64,000 bases of DNA from Bog-793 sp963803025 (GTDB lineage Bacteria > Actinomycetota > Acidimicrobiia > Acidimicrobiales > Bog-793), in NCBI GenBank assembly GCA_963803025.1, contig CAWDKZ010000012.1, forward strand, positions 124,001 through 188,000, in the 5' to 3' direction. A program made the position numbers and the translations under genes. Each line of letters begins with the position of its first letter. Position 1 is the stretch's first letter. The notes beneath the pieces were generated by a model. The model worked only from the letters and a program-made list of their open reading frames with translations. It was not told where the DNA came from and did not search any database. Positions 26,205 to 34,709 of this stretch are shown piece by piece.

Positions 26205-26260
26205 ATTTCGGTACTTTCGGCATCTAGTATCAATAGTAATGATCGATGCTCGTTCGGGGT
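26205..26260 (+). promoter_or_regulatory. AT-rich patch upstream of marR, candidate operator
   Basis: CATCTAGTATCAATAGTAATGATCGATG is the only AT-rich stretch in the spacer. It repeats TAGTA at 9-base spacing (TAGTATCAA, TAGTAATGA). MarR genes commonly repress their own operon from such sites. No test of symmetry beyond this was possible. Confidence 0.3.
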
Positions 26261-26311
26261 TGCCACGTGGGTGCACCGACGCCGTCACCTCGGTGAAGGG
26301 TCGCTGACCGG

Positions 26312-26860
26312 ATGGCCATGCGACGACTTGGGACGGGCGGCCGCCGCCGGCAGCCGGTGACATCCTACGCCCTGGCGGGACGGCTGCGGGTGTCGATGAT
26401 CCACCTTTCCCGCCAGCTCCGTCGGCGCGGTCCCTCGGAATTGACGATCGCCCAGTTGTCGGCGCTCGCGGCCGTCGTCAACTTCGGTCCTTTGAGCGTC
26501 GGCCAGCTCGCCGAGATGGAAGGCTTGCCCTCACCGGCCGCGACCCGTCTCGCCGACAAGCTGGAGGAGGCCGACCTCATCGAGAGGCGGGCGAACCCCG
26601 AGGATCGTCGGGGGATCCACCTCCTCGTTACCGCGCAGGGCCGCGAGCTGATCGACCGGCGCGCCCAGGCCAGCACGACGTGGCTCGCCGAGCGGCTGGC
26701 CGCCCTGAGCGAGTCCGACCACCGGGCGCTCGAACGGGCGGTGACGGTCATCGAAACCCTGGCGGCCGAGCGTCCCGGCGAAAGGCCGAAGACGGGGGTG
26801 CCAAGAGATCACAAGGAGCGAAACGGGCCAAGCCGCCCCCTGGAAGGAGTGAAGCGGTGA
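26312..26860 (+). CDS. MarR family transcriptional regulator
   Basis: About 180 residues. The winged helix reads LTIAQLSALAAVVNFGPLSVGQLA, recognition helix SPAATRLADKLEEADLIERR and the wing PEDRRGIHLLVTAQGREL, then a dimerisation helix (SESDHRALERAVTVIETLA). The last 30 residues are Lys/Arg/Pro-rich and overlap the ribosome binding site of the next gene. The stop overlaps the start of the MFS exporter (GTGA), so it very probably controls that exporter in response to a drug-like ligand. Confidence 0.88.
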   Translation: MAMRRLGTGGRRRQPVTSYALAGRLRVSMIHLSRQLRRRGPSELTIAQLSALAAVVNFGPLSVGQLAEMEGLPSPAATRLADKLEEADLIERRANPEDRRGIHLLVTAQGRELIDRRAQASTTWLAERLAALSESDHRALERAVTVIETLAAERPGERPKTGVPRDHKERNGPSRPLEGVKR

Positions 26861-28656
26861 CGTTGACAGCGCCAGTCCAGTCACCGATCGTCGGGCCACG
26901 TTACAAGTGGGTCGTACTCTCCAACACGACCATCGGGGTGCTGCTCGCGTCGACCAGCGCCACGAGTCTCATGATTGCCCTCCCGGTCGTCTTCCGGGGC
27001 ATCCGCCTTAACCCGCTTGTCGCGTCGAACTTCCCGTACCTGTTGTGGATCCTCATGGGTTACATGCTGGTGCTTGCCGCGGTGGTGGTGACCGTCGGCC
27101 GCATCGGCGACATCTTCGGCCGGGTGAAGATGTATAACCTCGGCTTCGCTTGGTTCACGCTCGGCGCGATCCTGCTCTCGGTGGTGTGGAGCCACGGTCC
27201 GACCGGAGCTCTGGAACTCATCATCCTGCGGATGTTCCAGGCGATCGGCGGGGCGCTGCTCATGGCGAACTCGGCCGCGATCATCACCGACGCCTTTCCC
27301 GCCGAACAGCTGGGTCTCGCCCTCGGGACGAACATGGTCGCCGCCATCTTGGGCTCGTTCCTCGGCATCCTCGTTGGGGGCCTGCTCGCCCAGGTGGGGT
27401 GGCGCTGGGTGTTCCTCGCCAACGTGCCCATCGGGGTCTTCGGGACCATCTGGGCGTATCTGAAGCTGAAGGAGATCGGGATCCGCATCCCGGCCCGGAT
27501 CGACTGGTTGGGAAACATCGCCTTCGCTGGTGGCCTCGCCATGCTCCTCACCGGATTCACCTACGCCATCAAGCCCTACGGGCACTCGCTCACCGGCTGG
27601 GGGAACCCCTTCGTTCTGGAGATGATCTTCGGTGGCCTGGCAGCGATCGTCGCCTTCCTCTTTATCGAGACGAAGGTGGAGGCACCGCTATTCCGACTGT
27701 CGCTCTTCCGGATCCGGGCGTTCAGCGCTGGCAACGCTGCCGGATTCCTGGGTTCGGTTGGCCGAGGTGGCTTCCAGTTCATGTTGATGATCTGGTTCCA
27801 GGGCATCTGGCTGCCCGAGCACGGCTACAGCTTCACCGTCACGCCCCTGTGGGCGGGCGTCTACATGTTGCCGTTCATGCTCGGCTTCGTCCTGTCCGGG
27901 CCGCTGTCGGGGAGGCTTTCGGACCGCTACGGGGCGCGGCCCTTCGCGACCGCGGGCATGCTGGTCTCAGGGGGAGCGTTCGCCCTTATGCTGCTTTTTC
28001 CCGCCGACTTCTCGTACTGGCCGTTTGCCGCGGTGATGCTCGTCTCGGGGATCGGCGGAGGGCTTTTCGCCGCCCCGAACACCTCTTCGATCATGAACTC
28101 GGTGCCGGCGCGCCATCGAGGCGCGGCCTCGGGGATGCGGGTGACGCTCGCCAACTCCGGCATGCCGCTGTCGATGGGGCTGTTTTTCACCTTGTTGATC
28201 GTCGGGCTGAACGCGCAGGTGCCCCATGCCATGCTCGCCGGGCTCACGGCCCACGGGGTTCCCGGGAGTGTCGCGGCGATGATCGCCAAAGCCCCGCCGC
28301 TCGGCTACCTCTTCGCGGCCTTCCTGGGGTACAACCCGCTGAAGAGCCTGTTGGGGCCCACGGTGCTGGGCCATCTCAGTGCCGGACAGGCGAAGCTCAT
28401 CACCAGCCGGGCCTTCTTCCCGCAGCTGATCGGCCCGCCGTTCAAGCACGCCCTGACGATCATCCTCGTTTTCGCCGTAGTGATGAGCGTCATCGCCGCC
28501 ATCGCCTCGGCGCTTCGAGGCGAGAAGTACATCCACGAGGACGAGGAGTCCCGGGCCCAGAAAGCCCGCCTCGTCCATCACCATGTTCTCCACCGGCACG
28601 AGGTCGGGGGAGACGGCGAGGGTGCCGCGGTCGAAAACGTGCCCACACCAGCCTAG
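26857..28656 (+). CDS. MFS drug exporter, DHA2/EmrB-QacA type, 14 helices
   Basis: 599 residues from GTG 26857, with GGAAGGAG upstream inside marR. Motif A-like GRIGDIFGRVKMYNLG lies between helices 2 and 3, and the motif C region in helix 5 reads GSFLGILVGGLLAQVGWRWVF with the DHA2-typical NVPIG after it. About 14 helices are predicted, followed by a His/Glu-rich cytoplasmic tail. These exporters use the proton gradient. Coupling to marR indicates inducible efflux. A longer frame from 26680 is out-of-frame marR sequence. Confidence 0.92.
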   Translation: MTLTAPVQSPIVGPRYKWVVLSNTTIGVLLASTSATSLMIALPVVFRGIRLNPLVASNFPYLLWILMGYMLVLAAVVVTVGRIGDIFGRVKMYNLGFAWFTLGAILLSVVWSHGPTGALELIILRMFQAIGGALLMANSAAIITDAFPAEQLGLALGTNMVAAILGSFLGILVGGLLAQVGWRWVFLANVPIGVFGTIWAYLKLKEIGIRIPARIDWLGNIAFAGGLAMLLTGFTYAIKPYGHSLTGWGNPFVLEMIFGGLAAIVAFLFIETKVEAPLFRLSLFRIRAFSAGNAAGFLGSVGRGGFQFMLMIWFQGIWLPEHGYSFTVTPLWAGVYMLPFMLGFVLSGPLSGRLSDRYGARPFATAGMLVSGGAFALMLLFPADFSYWPFAAVMLVSGIGGGLFAAPNTSSIMNSVPARHRGAASGMRVTLANSGMPLSMGLFFTLLIVGLNAQVPHAMLAGLTAHGVPGSVAAMIAKAPPLGYLFAAFLGYNPLKSLLGPTVLGHLSAGQAKLITSRAFFPQLIGPPFKHALTIILVFAVVMSVIAAIASALRGEKYIHEDEESRAQKARLVHHHVLHRHEVGGDGEGAAVENVPTPA

Positions 28657-28657
28657 A

Positions 28658-28780
28658 GGCGGCTGGCCGACTTCACCGAAGAGCCGGTACCGGCCCGGCG
28701 AGCACATCGTTCGGGAGACGAGCGCGGACGCCTTTGAGCAGCCGGTCGCCTCGACGATCTCCGAAAGCTTCACGCCAGCG
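28658..28780 (-). pseudogene. Remnant of an HTH protein
   Basis: Reads LAGVKLSEIVEATGCSK, a degraded version of the HTH core LALVKLSEIAEAAGISKSY found at 33211-33456, after which the frames diverge. Only about 40 codons are left between the exporter stop and IS256. Confidence 0.4.
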
Positions 28781-28907
28781 AGCCTCGGCAGACGGCACCG
28801 GAGCGGGCAGGAGGGGAAGACGGGCTCAAGCGGCCAAGGCGCTCACGCTGTAGTGCCCCAGAGCGCCGCCAGCGTGGGGGGGCTCGGCCGAGACGTTGCC
28901 CCAAGGA

Positions 28908-30344
28908 TTGTTGAAGTGAAGCGGTGGTCCCCCGCCTGAGACCTGCCATCTGGTAGGTGTCAGGTGTTCCGCCAAGAACAACCCAGGAAGGGGACCACCA
29001 ATGAGCAAGAAAGTACCCGTCGTCGCCGTCGCGCGAGCGGACGAGGCCGCTGAGCTGGAGGGCCTGCCTGTGGAAGTGACCCTTGCGCTGGCCGAGGTCG
29101 CGGGCGCAATGCGTGAGGGGCTGCTCGCCTTCGCCTCGGCAACGGGGCTGGCCGTCCTGTACCAGATGATGGATGCCGAGCTCAGCTCGCGTATCGGTCG
29201 CAAGCACGCCAAGCTGGGCAGTGCGCGCACCGGCAACTGGCACGGCACGACGAAGGGACCGCTCGTGTTCGGCGGGCGGCTCGTGACCGTCGAGCGGCCA
29301 CGGGGACGGACCGTCGCCGGCGAGGAGATCGCTCTCGGCACTTGGAAGGCATTCAGCGCCCAGGACCTGCTCAACTCCCTCGTCGTCGAGCGGATGCTGG
29401 CCGGAGTCGCGACCCGGCGACACCAAGATGTCGCCGAGCCGGTGGGCGCCGAGATCGATAAGCGCTCGCGTTCGACCTCGAAGTCGGCTGTCTCGAGGCG
29501 CTTTGTCGCCGCCACCGAGAAGGCCCTGGCCGAGCTGATGGCGCGCAGCCTCTCCGAGCTCGACCCTGCCGTGCTGATGATCGACGGCCTCGAGATCGAG
29601 GGTCAGTGCTGCGTCGTCGCCCTCGTCGTCACCACCGACGGCACCAAGCTGCCGGTCGGGCTGTGGCTCGGGGACACCGAGAACAAGACCGTCGTCACCT
29701 CCCTGCTCGCCGACCTGGCCGACCGGGGACTCGACTTCTCGCAGGGCATCTTGTGCGTGATCGACGGCGCCAAGGCGCTCACCGCCGGCATCCACAAGGT
29801 CTTCGGCGAAAAGGCCAAAGTGCAGCGTTGCACTCTTCATAAGCGGCGGAACCTGAAGGACCACTTGCCGAAGGAGCTGGGCGAGACGATCGACAAGCGC
29901 CTCGCGGTCATCTTCGCCCAGCCCGACGCGAGCAAGGGCCTCGACGCGGCGCGTCGCCTCGCCGCCGAGCTGCAGGCCGACCATCCCGACGCCGCTGCGT
30001 CGCTTCGCGAGGGGCTAGAGGAGATGTTCACGGCCCGCCGGCTCGGCGTGACGCAGAAGCTCGCCAAGAACCTCACCAATACCAACTGCATCGAGTCGAT
30101 GATCTCCGTCGCCCGACGCACGACCGGCCGCGCGACGTGCTGGAAGGACGGCTCGATGAAGAAGCGCTGGATCGCCGCCGGGATGCTCGAAGCCGAGCGT
30201 TCCTTCAGACGCATCAAGGGCTACAGGGACATGCCGGCCTTCATCGAAACCCTCCGCCGCGAGGTCAACTCGCCGGTTGAAACATCGTCTGAGTACGATC
30301 ACCAAGCCGCTTGAACAAGCTGTGGCCACGCCGAACTTCAACAA
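28908..30344 (+). mobile_element. IS256-family insertion sequence (copy A)
   Basis: About 1.44 kb bounded by TTGTTGAAGTGAAGCGGTGG on the left and, in reverse complement, TTGTTGAAGTTCGGCGTGG on the right, a good terminal inverted repeat. It contains one intact transposase. No matching target duplication was seen in the flanks. Confidence 0.85.
29001..30314 (+). CDS. IS256 family (mutator-type) transposase, copy A
   Basis: 437 residues. The DDE core is visible: Asp in AVLMIDGLEIEGQCCVV, Asp in ILCVIDGAKALTAGI with the C/H pair in VQRCTLHKRRNL, and the Glu in NTNCIESMISVARRTTGR. A C-terminal basic region (FRRIKGYRDMP) follows. Length and motifs are complete. It belongs to a different subgroup from the copy at 58524-59759, with which it shares little sequence. 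Confidence 0.92.
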   Translation: MSKKVPVVAVARADEAAELEGLPVEVTLALAEVAGAMREGLLAFASATGLAVLYQMMDAELSSRIGRKHAKLGSARTGNWHGTTKGPLVFGGRLVTVERPRGRTVAGEEIALGTWKAFSAQDLLNSLVVERMLAGVATRRHQDVAEPVGAEIDKRSRSTSKSAVSRRFVAATEKALAELMARSLSELDPAVLMIDGLEIEGQCCVVALVVTTDGTKLPVGLWLGDTENKTVVTSLLADLADRGLDFSQGILCVIDGAKALTAGIHKVFGEKAKVQRCTLHKRRNLKDHLPKELGETIDKRLAVIFAQPDASKGLDAARRLAAELQADHPDAAASLREGLEEMFTARRLGVTQKLAKNLTNTNCIESMISVARRTTGRATCWKDGSMKKRWIAAGMLEAERSFRRIKGYRDMPAFIETLRREVNSPVETSSEYDHQAA

Positions 30345-30385
30345 GGGGCGGGACATGTCGCTCGGCCTACAGGCCAGCTCGAGGG

Positions 30386-31987
30386 CTATCGGGCCGCTAC
30401 GGCCGGCGCTCCGGGGCCTGCGGTCGACGTGCCTAGCGAGGCGAGGAACTCGAGGTGCGCACGCGAACGGTCCTGCTCGCACCAGGCGGCGAGCTGGCGG
30501 CGGGCGCAGAAGCGGGCGGCTGGGAGCCAGAGCGCGGCGCTGACCCGTGCCCGCACTCGCGCCGGGAGGGCCGCGTCGAGCAGGGGCTCGATGTCCTCCC
30601 AACGCCGTGCCCAGGCAAGGCGGGCGATCGTCGGGAGCCGGCGGAGGAGGGCCGGGCGAGCGGCCGAGGTCAGGTCCGGGAGGTGGCCGAGAGCGCTCGC
30701 GACCCCGGAGGCGAGGATGGTCGGCCAGGAGTAGAAGCGGCGCATCGCCTCGAGGACACCGAGCTGGAGCTCGAGGGCGGTCATCTGGGCCGGGGCCGTG
30801 ACGACATACTGCCCGTCGAAGAGCGACCAGTCGTCGCTCAGCAGGCGGCCCTCGGCGGCGATCCGGTCCCACAGCCTCGTGCCGGGAGCCGGGGTCTCGA
30901 CCATCAGCTGGAAGGTGTCGATGCCGAGCCGGCGGGCGAAATCGGCGGTCGCCGTGGCGCTGGCGGCGGTGTCGGTGTCGAGCCCGGCGACGAACATGCC
31001 GTGCACCGCGATGTCGTGGTCGTGGAAGGCGCCGACCGACTGCTCGACCCCAGCGACGCTCTGGCGTTTGCCGATCTGCGCGAGCCCCTCGTCGGTGATC
31101 GCCTCGATGCCGATCATCACCATCTGACAGCCCGACTGGCGCATGAGGGTGAGGAACTCATGGTCGACCTCCGGGCGAGAGAGCGAGCACAAGGCGGCAT
31201 CGGCACGGACCTGCGCGGACCAGGTCGGCGTGAGATCCGAAGTAACCAGGGCGCGCAGCAGCTCGGTCGTGCGGGCCTTGTTGACGACGAAGTTGTCGTC
31301 GTAGAAGAAGACCCCCTCGGCGCCGAGGCCCTCGAGCTCGGCGAGGACCTGGTCGGTGCGTCGGTGGCGGACGGCCCGGGAGAACATCGCGATCACCGAG
31401 CAGAACTCGCAGTCGAAGGGACAGCCCCACTGGGTCATGAGCGGCTTCGTGATCATCCGGCGATGGCCCTCGATGAGGCTCAAGTCGGGGATCGGCAGCC
31501 TCTCGAACTCCTCCTGGGTGCAGCGTGGCCGGGCGGGGTTGTGATGGGACTCTCCGTCGCCAGCCCGGAAGGAGAGCCCCCGCACCTCCTCGAGCGGCCA
31601 TCCCTTCTCGAGGCAGGCGACGAGCTCACCGATGGTCTGCTCGCCCTCGCCCCGCACGACGTAGTGGGCGTGGCCGAGCGCCTCGTCGGCGCAAAAGCTC
31701 ACGTGCGGGCCCCCGAGGACGACAGGCACCCCGGCGGTGCCGAGGAGGTCGGCGAGGCGGTAGGCGGCCGGCGCGGTGGCGGTCGTCGAGGAGATCCCGA
31801 CGAGGTCGGCGCCGAGAAGGTCGTCGAGGTCGACCGGTGCGAGTATCTCGCAGTAGATGCGGACGTCGTGGCCCGACTCGGCAAGCATCTTGGCCATGAG
31901 CGGGAGACCGAGGCGGGGCAGGAGGGCACGGTCGTAGACGTTGTGGCCGGCCGGACGGGGCTCGACGAGACGGATCCGAAGCCCCAT
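30386..31987 (-). CDS. Cobalamin-binding radical SAM protein
   Basis: 533 residues. A B12-binding Rossmann domain (about 15-135: HDVRIYCEI, ADLVGISSTTATAPAAY, VPVVLGGPHVSFC) lacks the base-on DxHxxG His motif, as in many of these enzymes. The radical SAM barrel then opens with CPFDCEFC (CxxxCxxC, about residue 190), followed by the FFYDDNFV and MIGIEA strands, and a DUF4070-like C-terminal region (DTFQLMVETPAPGT, FDGQYVV). Family members act on hopanoids, carotenoids, peptides or antibiotics; the substrate here is unknown. ATG 31987 was chosen; it follows the small membrane protein's stop by four bases. Confidence 0.85.
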   Translation of the reverse strand: MGLRIRLVEPRPAGHNVYDRALLPRLGLPLMAKMLAESGHDVRIYCEILAPVDLDDLLGADLVGISSTTATAPAAYRLADLLGTAGVPVVLGGPHVSFCADEALGHAHYVVRGEGEQTIGELVACLEKGWPLEEVRGLSFRAGDGESHHNPARPRCTQEEFERLPIPDLSLIEGHRRMITKPLMTQWGCPFDCEFCSVIAMFSRAVRHRRTDQVLAELEGLGAEGVFFYDDNFVVNKARTTELLRALVTSDLTPTWSAQVRADAALCSLSRPEVDHEFLTLMRQSGCQMVMIGIEAITDEGLAQIGKRQSVAGVEQSVGAFHDHDIAVHGMFVAGLDTDTAASATATADFARRLGIDTFQLMVETPAPGTRLWDRIAAEGRLLSDDWSLFDGQYVVTAPAQMTALELQLGVLEAMRRFYSWPTILASGVASALGHLPDLTSAARPALLRRLPTIARLAWARRWEDIEPLLDAALPARVRARVSAALWLPAARFCARRQLAAWCEQDRSRAHLEFLASLGTSTAGPGAPAVAAR

Positions 31988-31991
31988 CGCC

Positions 31992-32411
31992 CTACGCTCC
32001 CGTCGGAGCTGTCCGCGCCCGGACTGGGCCGCGGCACTCGCCGCCGGAACGGCTTTCGTTGGCAATGCCGACCTCGTGACGGTGGAGGCCATGGATCGTA
32101 GGTCGGCCTCGCCCCGACCTCGGACCTATCCCCGGCCAGGGTGTAGTAGGCCTCGGCTTCGGCAGCCAACGCCCCGCCACGAAGGGCCAGCGGTCCACGA
32201 TGACACCGGTGACAATGAGTGCCACGAGACTTGCCCACACGATCAGGTGATGGCGGTGGCCGATTAGGAGGCCGATCAGCCCTCCGCCGGCACCCGCGAG
32301 CAGCCATCTCTCGTGACGTCCTGCTCGGTAGCCGGCTTGCCACTGGGGGTCCTCTCGGTGGGGGCCCCCATGGGGGTGGTAGCTGTCGAACGGAAGTACG
32401 AGCGTGGCCAT
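31992..32411 (-). CDS. Small membrane protein upstream of the radical SAM gene
   Basis: 139 residues. A His/Pro-rich start (LPFDSYHPHGGPHREDPQW) is followed by a glycine-rich helix (LLAGAGGGLIGLLIG) and a second helix (LIVWASLVALIVTGVIV). The last 55 residues are basic and composition-driven. It ends four bases before the radical SAM start, so the two are probably co-transcribed. It could be a membrane anchor for that enzyme; this is inference only. Confidence 0.45.
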   Translation of the reverse strand: MATLVLPFDSYHPHGGPHREDPQWQAGYRAGRHERWLLAGAGGGLIGLLIGHRHHLIVWASLVALIVTGVIVDRWPFVAGRWLPKPRPTTPWPGIGPRSGRGRPTIHGLHRHEVGIANESRSGGECRGPVRARTAPTGA

Positions 32412-32618
32412 TGTGCGGCCTCCCTCGTGTTCAAGGGTACCCGCCGGCTCTGCCGCTCCCGCCGGCTCGTCTCGGCTCCGCTCGAAAGGCGCGGCTCTTC
32501 GGGTATCGACGTGGCCGGCTTGGAGCCGCCGTTCAGCCCGGAAATCCCGCCGTCGGTGCGGCCTGTCAGGAAAGGGTGGGATGGCGAGGTTCGGTCCGGC
32601 GAGACGGTCGGAACGGGA

Positions 32619-33059
32619 TCACGGTAGGCCTTGTGGGTCTGGGGCCATCGCCTCGTCGTAGGTCTTCTTCGCCGCGGACCCCGCCTCGTCGTAGGCCTTC
32701 TGGGCCGGGGCCAGCGCCTCGTCGTAGGCCTTGCTGGCCGAGGCCAGCGCCTCGTTGTAGGCCTTGCTGGCCGGCGCAACCGCCTCGTCGTAGGCCTTGC
32801 TGGCCGGCGCAACCGCCTCGTCGTAGGCCTTCTCGGCCGGGGCCACCGCCTCGTCGTAGGCCTTCTCGGCCGGGGCCACTGTCTCGTCGTAGGCCTTTTT
32901 GGCCGGGGCCATCGCCTCGTCGTAGGCCTTCTCGGCCAGGTCCAGCGCCTCGTCGTAGGCCTTCTTGGCCGGGGCCACTGTCTCGTCGTAGGCCTTCTGG
33001 GCCTGGTCCACCGTCTTTCGGTAGGCATTCCTGGCCTCAGTGGGCTGGTCGGTGCTCAT
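32619..33059 (-). CDS. 11-residue-repeat (LEA/amphipathic helix-like) protein
   Basis: 146 residues from ATG 33059. After MSTDQPTEARNAYRKTVDQA it consists of eleven near-perfect 11-residue units with consensus KAYDEAVAPAE. Variants replace the tail with LDLAE, MAPAK, TVAPA or LASAS, and the last unit is KTYDEAMAPDP. Hendecad repeats form long amphipathic or right-handed coiled-coil helices, as in LEA group 3, perilipin and synuclein-like proteins. There is no signal peptide or membrane segment. It starts inside the stop of a 52-codon ORF that ends in the same motif (AQAEKAYEKAKRR). Confidence 0.6.
   Translation of the reverse strand: MSTDQPTEARNAYRKTVDQAQKAYDETVAPAKKAYDEALDLAEKAYDEAMAPAKKAYDETVAPAEKAYDEAVAPAEKAYDEAVAPASKAYDEAVAPASKAYNEALASASKAYDEALAPAQKAYDEAGSAAKKTYDEAMAPDPQGLP
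32640..32999 (-). repeat. 33-base tandem repeat array within the 11-mer gene
   Basis: About eleven tandem copies of a 33-base unit, on the plus strand read as GCCTCGTCGTAGGCCTTC followed by a variable 15-base part (TCGGCCGGGGCCACC and relatives). The invariant half encodes KAYDEA. Adjacent units are sometimes identical (32770-32835), showing recent unit duplication. Confidence 0.85.
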
Positions 33060-33214
33060 CTTCTCTTCGCCTTCTCGTAGGCCTTCTCGGCCTGGGCCAC
33101 CGTCTTGTCCAGGGGGGTGCCGATCGGGGCCACGGCCCCGGCGAGGCGCCGGTGAGAGCTCGTACGAACGACGACGAGCCTTGGGCACTCATCCATGGGC
33201 GACCTCTCGGTCAT
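33056..33214 (-). CDS. 52-residue ORF in the 11-mer operon
   Basis: Its ATG (33214) overlaps the TGA of the HTH ORF, and its own TGA (33056) overlaps the ATG of the 11-mer protein. The C-terminus TPLDKTVAQAEKAYEKAKRR belongs to the same repeat family as the downstream protein, while the first 30 residues are basic and unremarkable. It may be a separate small protein, or a former N-terminal part of the repeat protein split by a frame change. Confidence 0.4.
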   Translation of the reverse strand: MTERSPMDECPRLVVVRTSSHRRLAGAVAPIGTPLDKTVAQAEKAYEKAKRR

Positions 33215-33456
33215 CGAGCGTACCGTGCCGGCTGCGTCACTACGACCAGCTCGTCGAAAGCCCGCCAAGTCGACATGTACGGCGTGAACTTCCCGGCACG
33301 GATCTGGCTGGCGTAGGACTTCGAGATTCCGGCCGCCTCGGCGATCTCGGACAGCTTCACGAGAGCGAGCCCCGGCAGGATGTCCCGCCGGAACAGCTCC
33401 GGGGCGTAGACCCTCCTGGGGTTCATAACCGGACCCCATTGATTGGCCCACTGCAA
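33211..33456 (-). CDS. Small HTH protein
   Basis: 81 codons, or 71 from the internal ATG in PVMNPRRVYAPELFRRD. A helix-turn-helix is evident: LALVKLSEIAEAAGISKSY with recognition helix SQIRAGKFTPYMSTW. This layout is common in short actinobacterial proteins of unknown role and in tails of transposon proteins. Its stop overlaps the start of the next ORF (ATGA), so it heads a three-gene coupled unit ending in the 11-mer protein. It could regulate that unit. A degraded relative lies at 28658-28780. Confidence 0.45.
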   Translation of the reverse strand: MQWANQWGPVMNPRRVYAPELFRRDILPGLALVKLSEIAEAAGISKSYASQIRAGKFTPYMSTWRAFDELVVVTQPARYAR

Positions 33457-33780
33457 CAGCGCCCGGTGTGGGCGATGACGTCACCCGTCTCGCTTGGCCG
33501 TTGCACGAGCCCACAGAGCTGCCGCTAGGTGAGGCGCGCCAGGGTGCAGAACAACGTCCTTATGCCCGCGCTGGTTGACGCGAGCGCCGCGCCGGAATCG
33601 GCGATTTGCATCCGCGGAACTGTCCCAGAACGTGCAGCCGACACGATGCCTCGGGGTCGCCCGAAGGTGCCGGTCGGGGACGGTCGCGAAGGTGCCCACC
33701 AAGTGCCGGTCCGGGGCGCGAGCCCCTCGTTTAGAATCAACCCACGGAGTACGAGTGAAGCAAAGGGTGGGTCTGTAGGG
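33457..33780. other. Intergenic, divergent spacer
   Basis: This lies between the HTH protein (minus) and the HhH protein (plus). Open frames here are Arg/Pro-rich; I judge none to be coding. A CTGTCCCAGAACG motif at about 33620 recurs at about 45648. Confidence 0.35.
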
Positions 33781-34602
33781 GTGCCGTCGCCTCGTCAGAT
33801 TGCACGGTTCATGACGCTGTTTGAGCGCATAGGCCTGCTGTATCTCGGGCGCTTCTTGAACCCCAAGTGGGACCGTGCGGCCCTGTCAAGGACTCCCCGT
33901 TCACGCCAAGCGCTGGCGCTCTTCGTGGGCTCGTACGCGTACGAATACCAGGGCGCTCCGCCGAAGTTCAGTCGTGCGGCACAGACAGTGATCAACTCGG
34001 GTAGCTCAACACCGGACCCTAAGTTGGCCTGGCAGGCATTCCGTTCGCAGGTCAAGGGCGGCACCAATCCCCGACACAATCCCCTGTATCACGAACGTAC
34101 TTCGTGCAATTGCGTACTCTGCAACTTGCTCCAAGGTGGCGCCCTCACCAACATCGTGACGCGGGCACGACGGCGGTTGCGCGAAGACGAGGTGGCCCGC
34201 GCGCATCAGGAACTCATGGCCATCCGTGGCATCGGGCCCAAAATCGCATCCTTCTTCCTCCGCGATGTCGCGATGCGCTATGAGATAACGCCGACTTCAG
34301 ACCGTCATCTGCTCCAGCCCGTCGACCTCTGGGTGAGGCGCTTCGTCCGGCGTCTGGATGACAACGAAGAGTTAACTGACCGCGAAGTCGCGAAATGGGT
34401 CGTCGATCACGCAACCCAACCCGAACGGGCGAATGCAGGTTTGTGGTACTTCGGCGCACAGATTGCACCGCGGCGGCTCGATTATGATGCCGCACTCGAG
34501 AGCCCGCGACGTGCAAGTGAGCTCGCGGAACGGTACGTCGAAAGCCTCGCCAACGCAGTTCGTTCTTGGAGTGTGGCACCAGCTTCGGATAGAGGTACCT
34601 GA
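33781..34602 (+). CDS. Helix-hairpin-helix, DNA-glycosylase-like protein
   Basis: 273 residues from GTG 33781. The central motif ELMAIRGIGPKIASFFLRDV is a helix-hairpin-helix followed by LLQPVDLWVRR, where the Asp sits at the spacing of the catalytic Asp of HhH-GPD glycosylases (compare IGIDVW at 6237-7185). Upstream is a CNCVLCNLL element with three Cys but not the four-Cys iron-sulfur loop of EndoIII. The N-terminal 100 residues are all-helical. The family is not recognised; a base-excision or DNA end-processing role is inference. It is accessory, lying between scars 3 and 4. Confidence 0.6.
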   Translation: MPSPRQIARFMTLFERIGLLYLGRFLNPKWDRAALSRTPRSRQALALFVGSYAYEYQGAPPKFSRAAQTVINSGSSTPDPKLAWQAFRSQVKGGTNPRHNPLYHERTSCNCVLCNLLQGGALTNIVTRARRRLREDEVARAHQELMAIRGIGPKIASFFLRDVAMRYEITPTSDRHLLQPVDLWVRRFVRRLDDNEELTDREVAKWVVDHATQPERANAGLWYFGAQIAPRRLDYDAALESPRRASELAERYVESLANAVRSWSVAPASDRGT

Positions 34603-34709
34603 GCGGCTACTGATTCTTGTGGGTGTAAGGCGGCAAAACCCGGGTCACGCCAGCGAGAAGAGCGGCGGGACAATCTTGCGGACGGCGAGAGCAGCCATCG
34701 GTTCCTTGA

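Noticed and set aside
27150..28853. Second frame inside the MFS exporter
   Set aside because: Arg/His/Pro-rich shadow of the exporter's frame with no domain pattern.
30455..32101. Long plus-strand open frame opposite the radical SAM gene
   Set aside because: It is antisense to a gene with clear catalytic motifs and is Arg/Glu/Gly-rich, as expected for GC-rich shadow frames.
32640..32999. CRISPR array from the regular 33-base repeats
   Set aside because: The repeats are directly tandem without unique spacers, stay in one reading frame and encode an 11-residue repeat protein.
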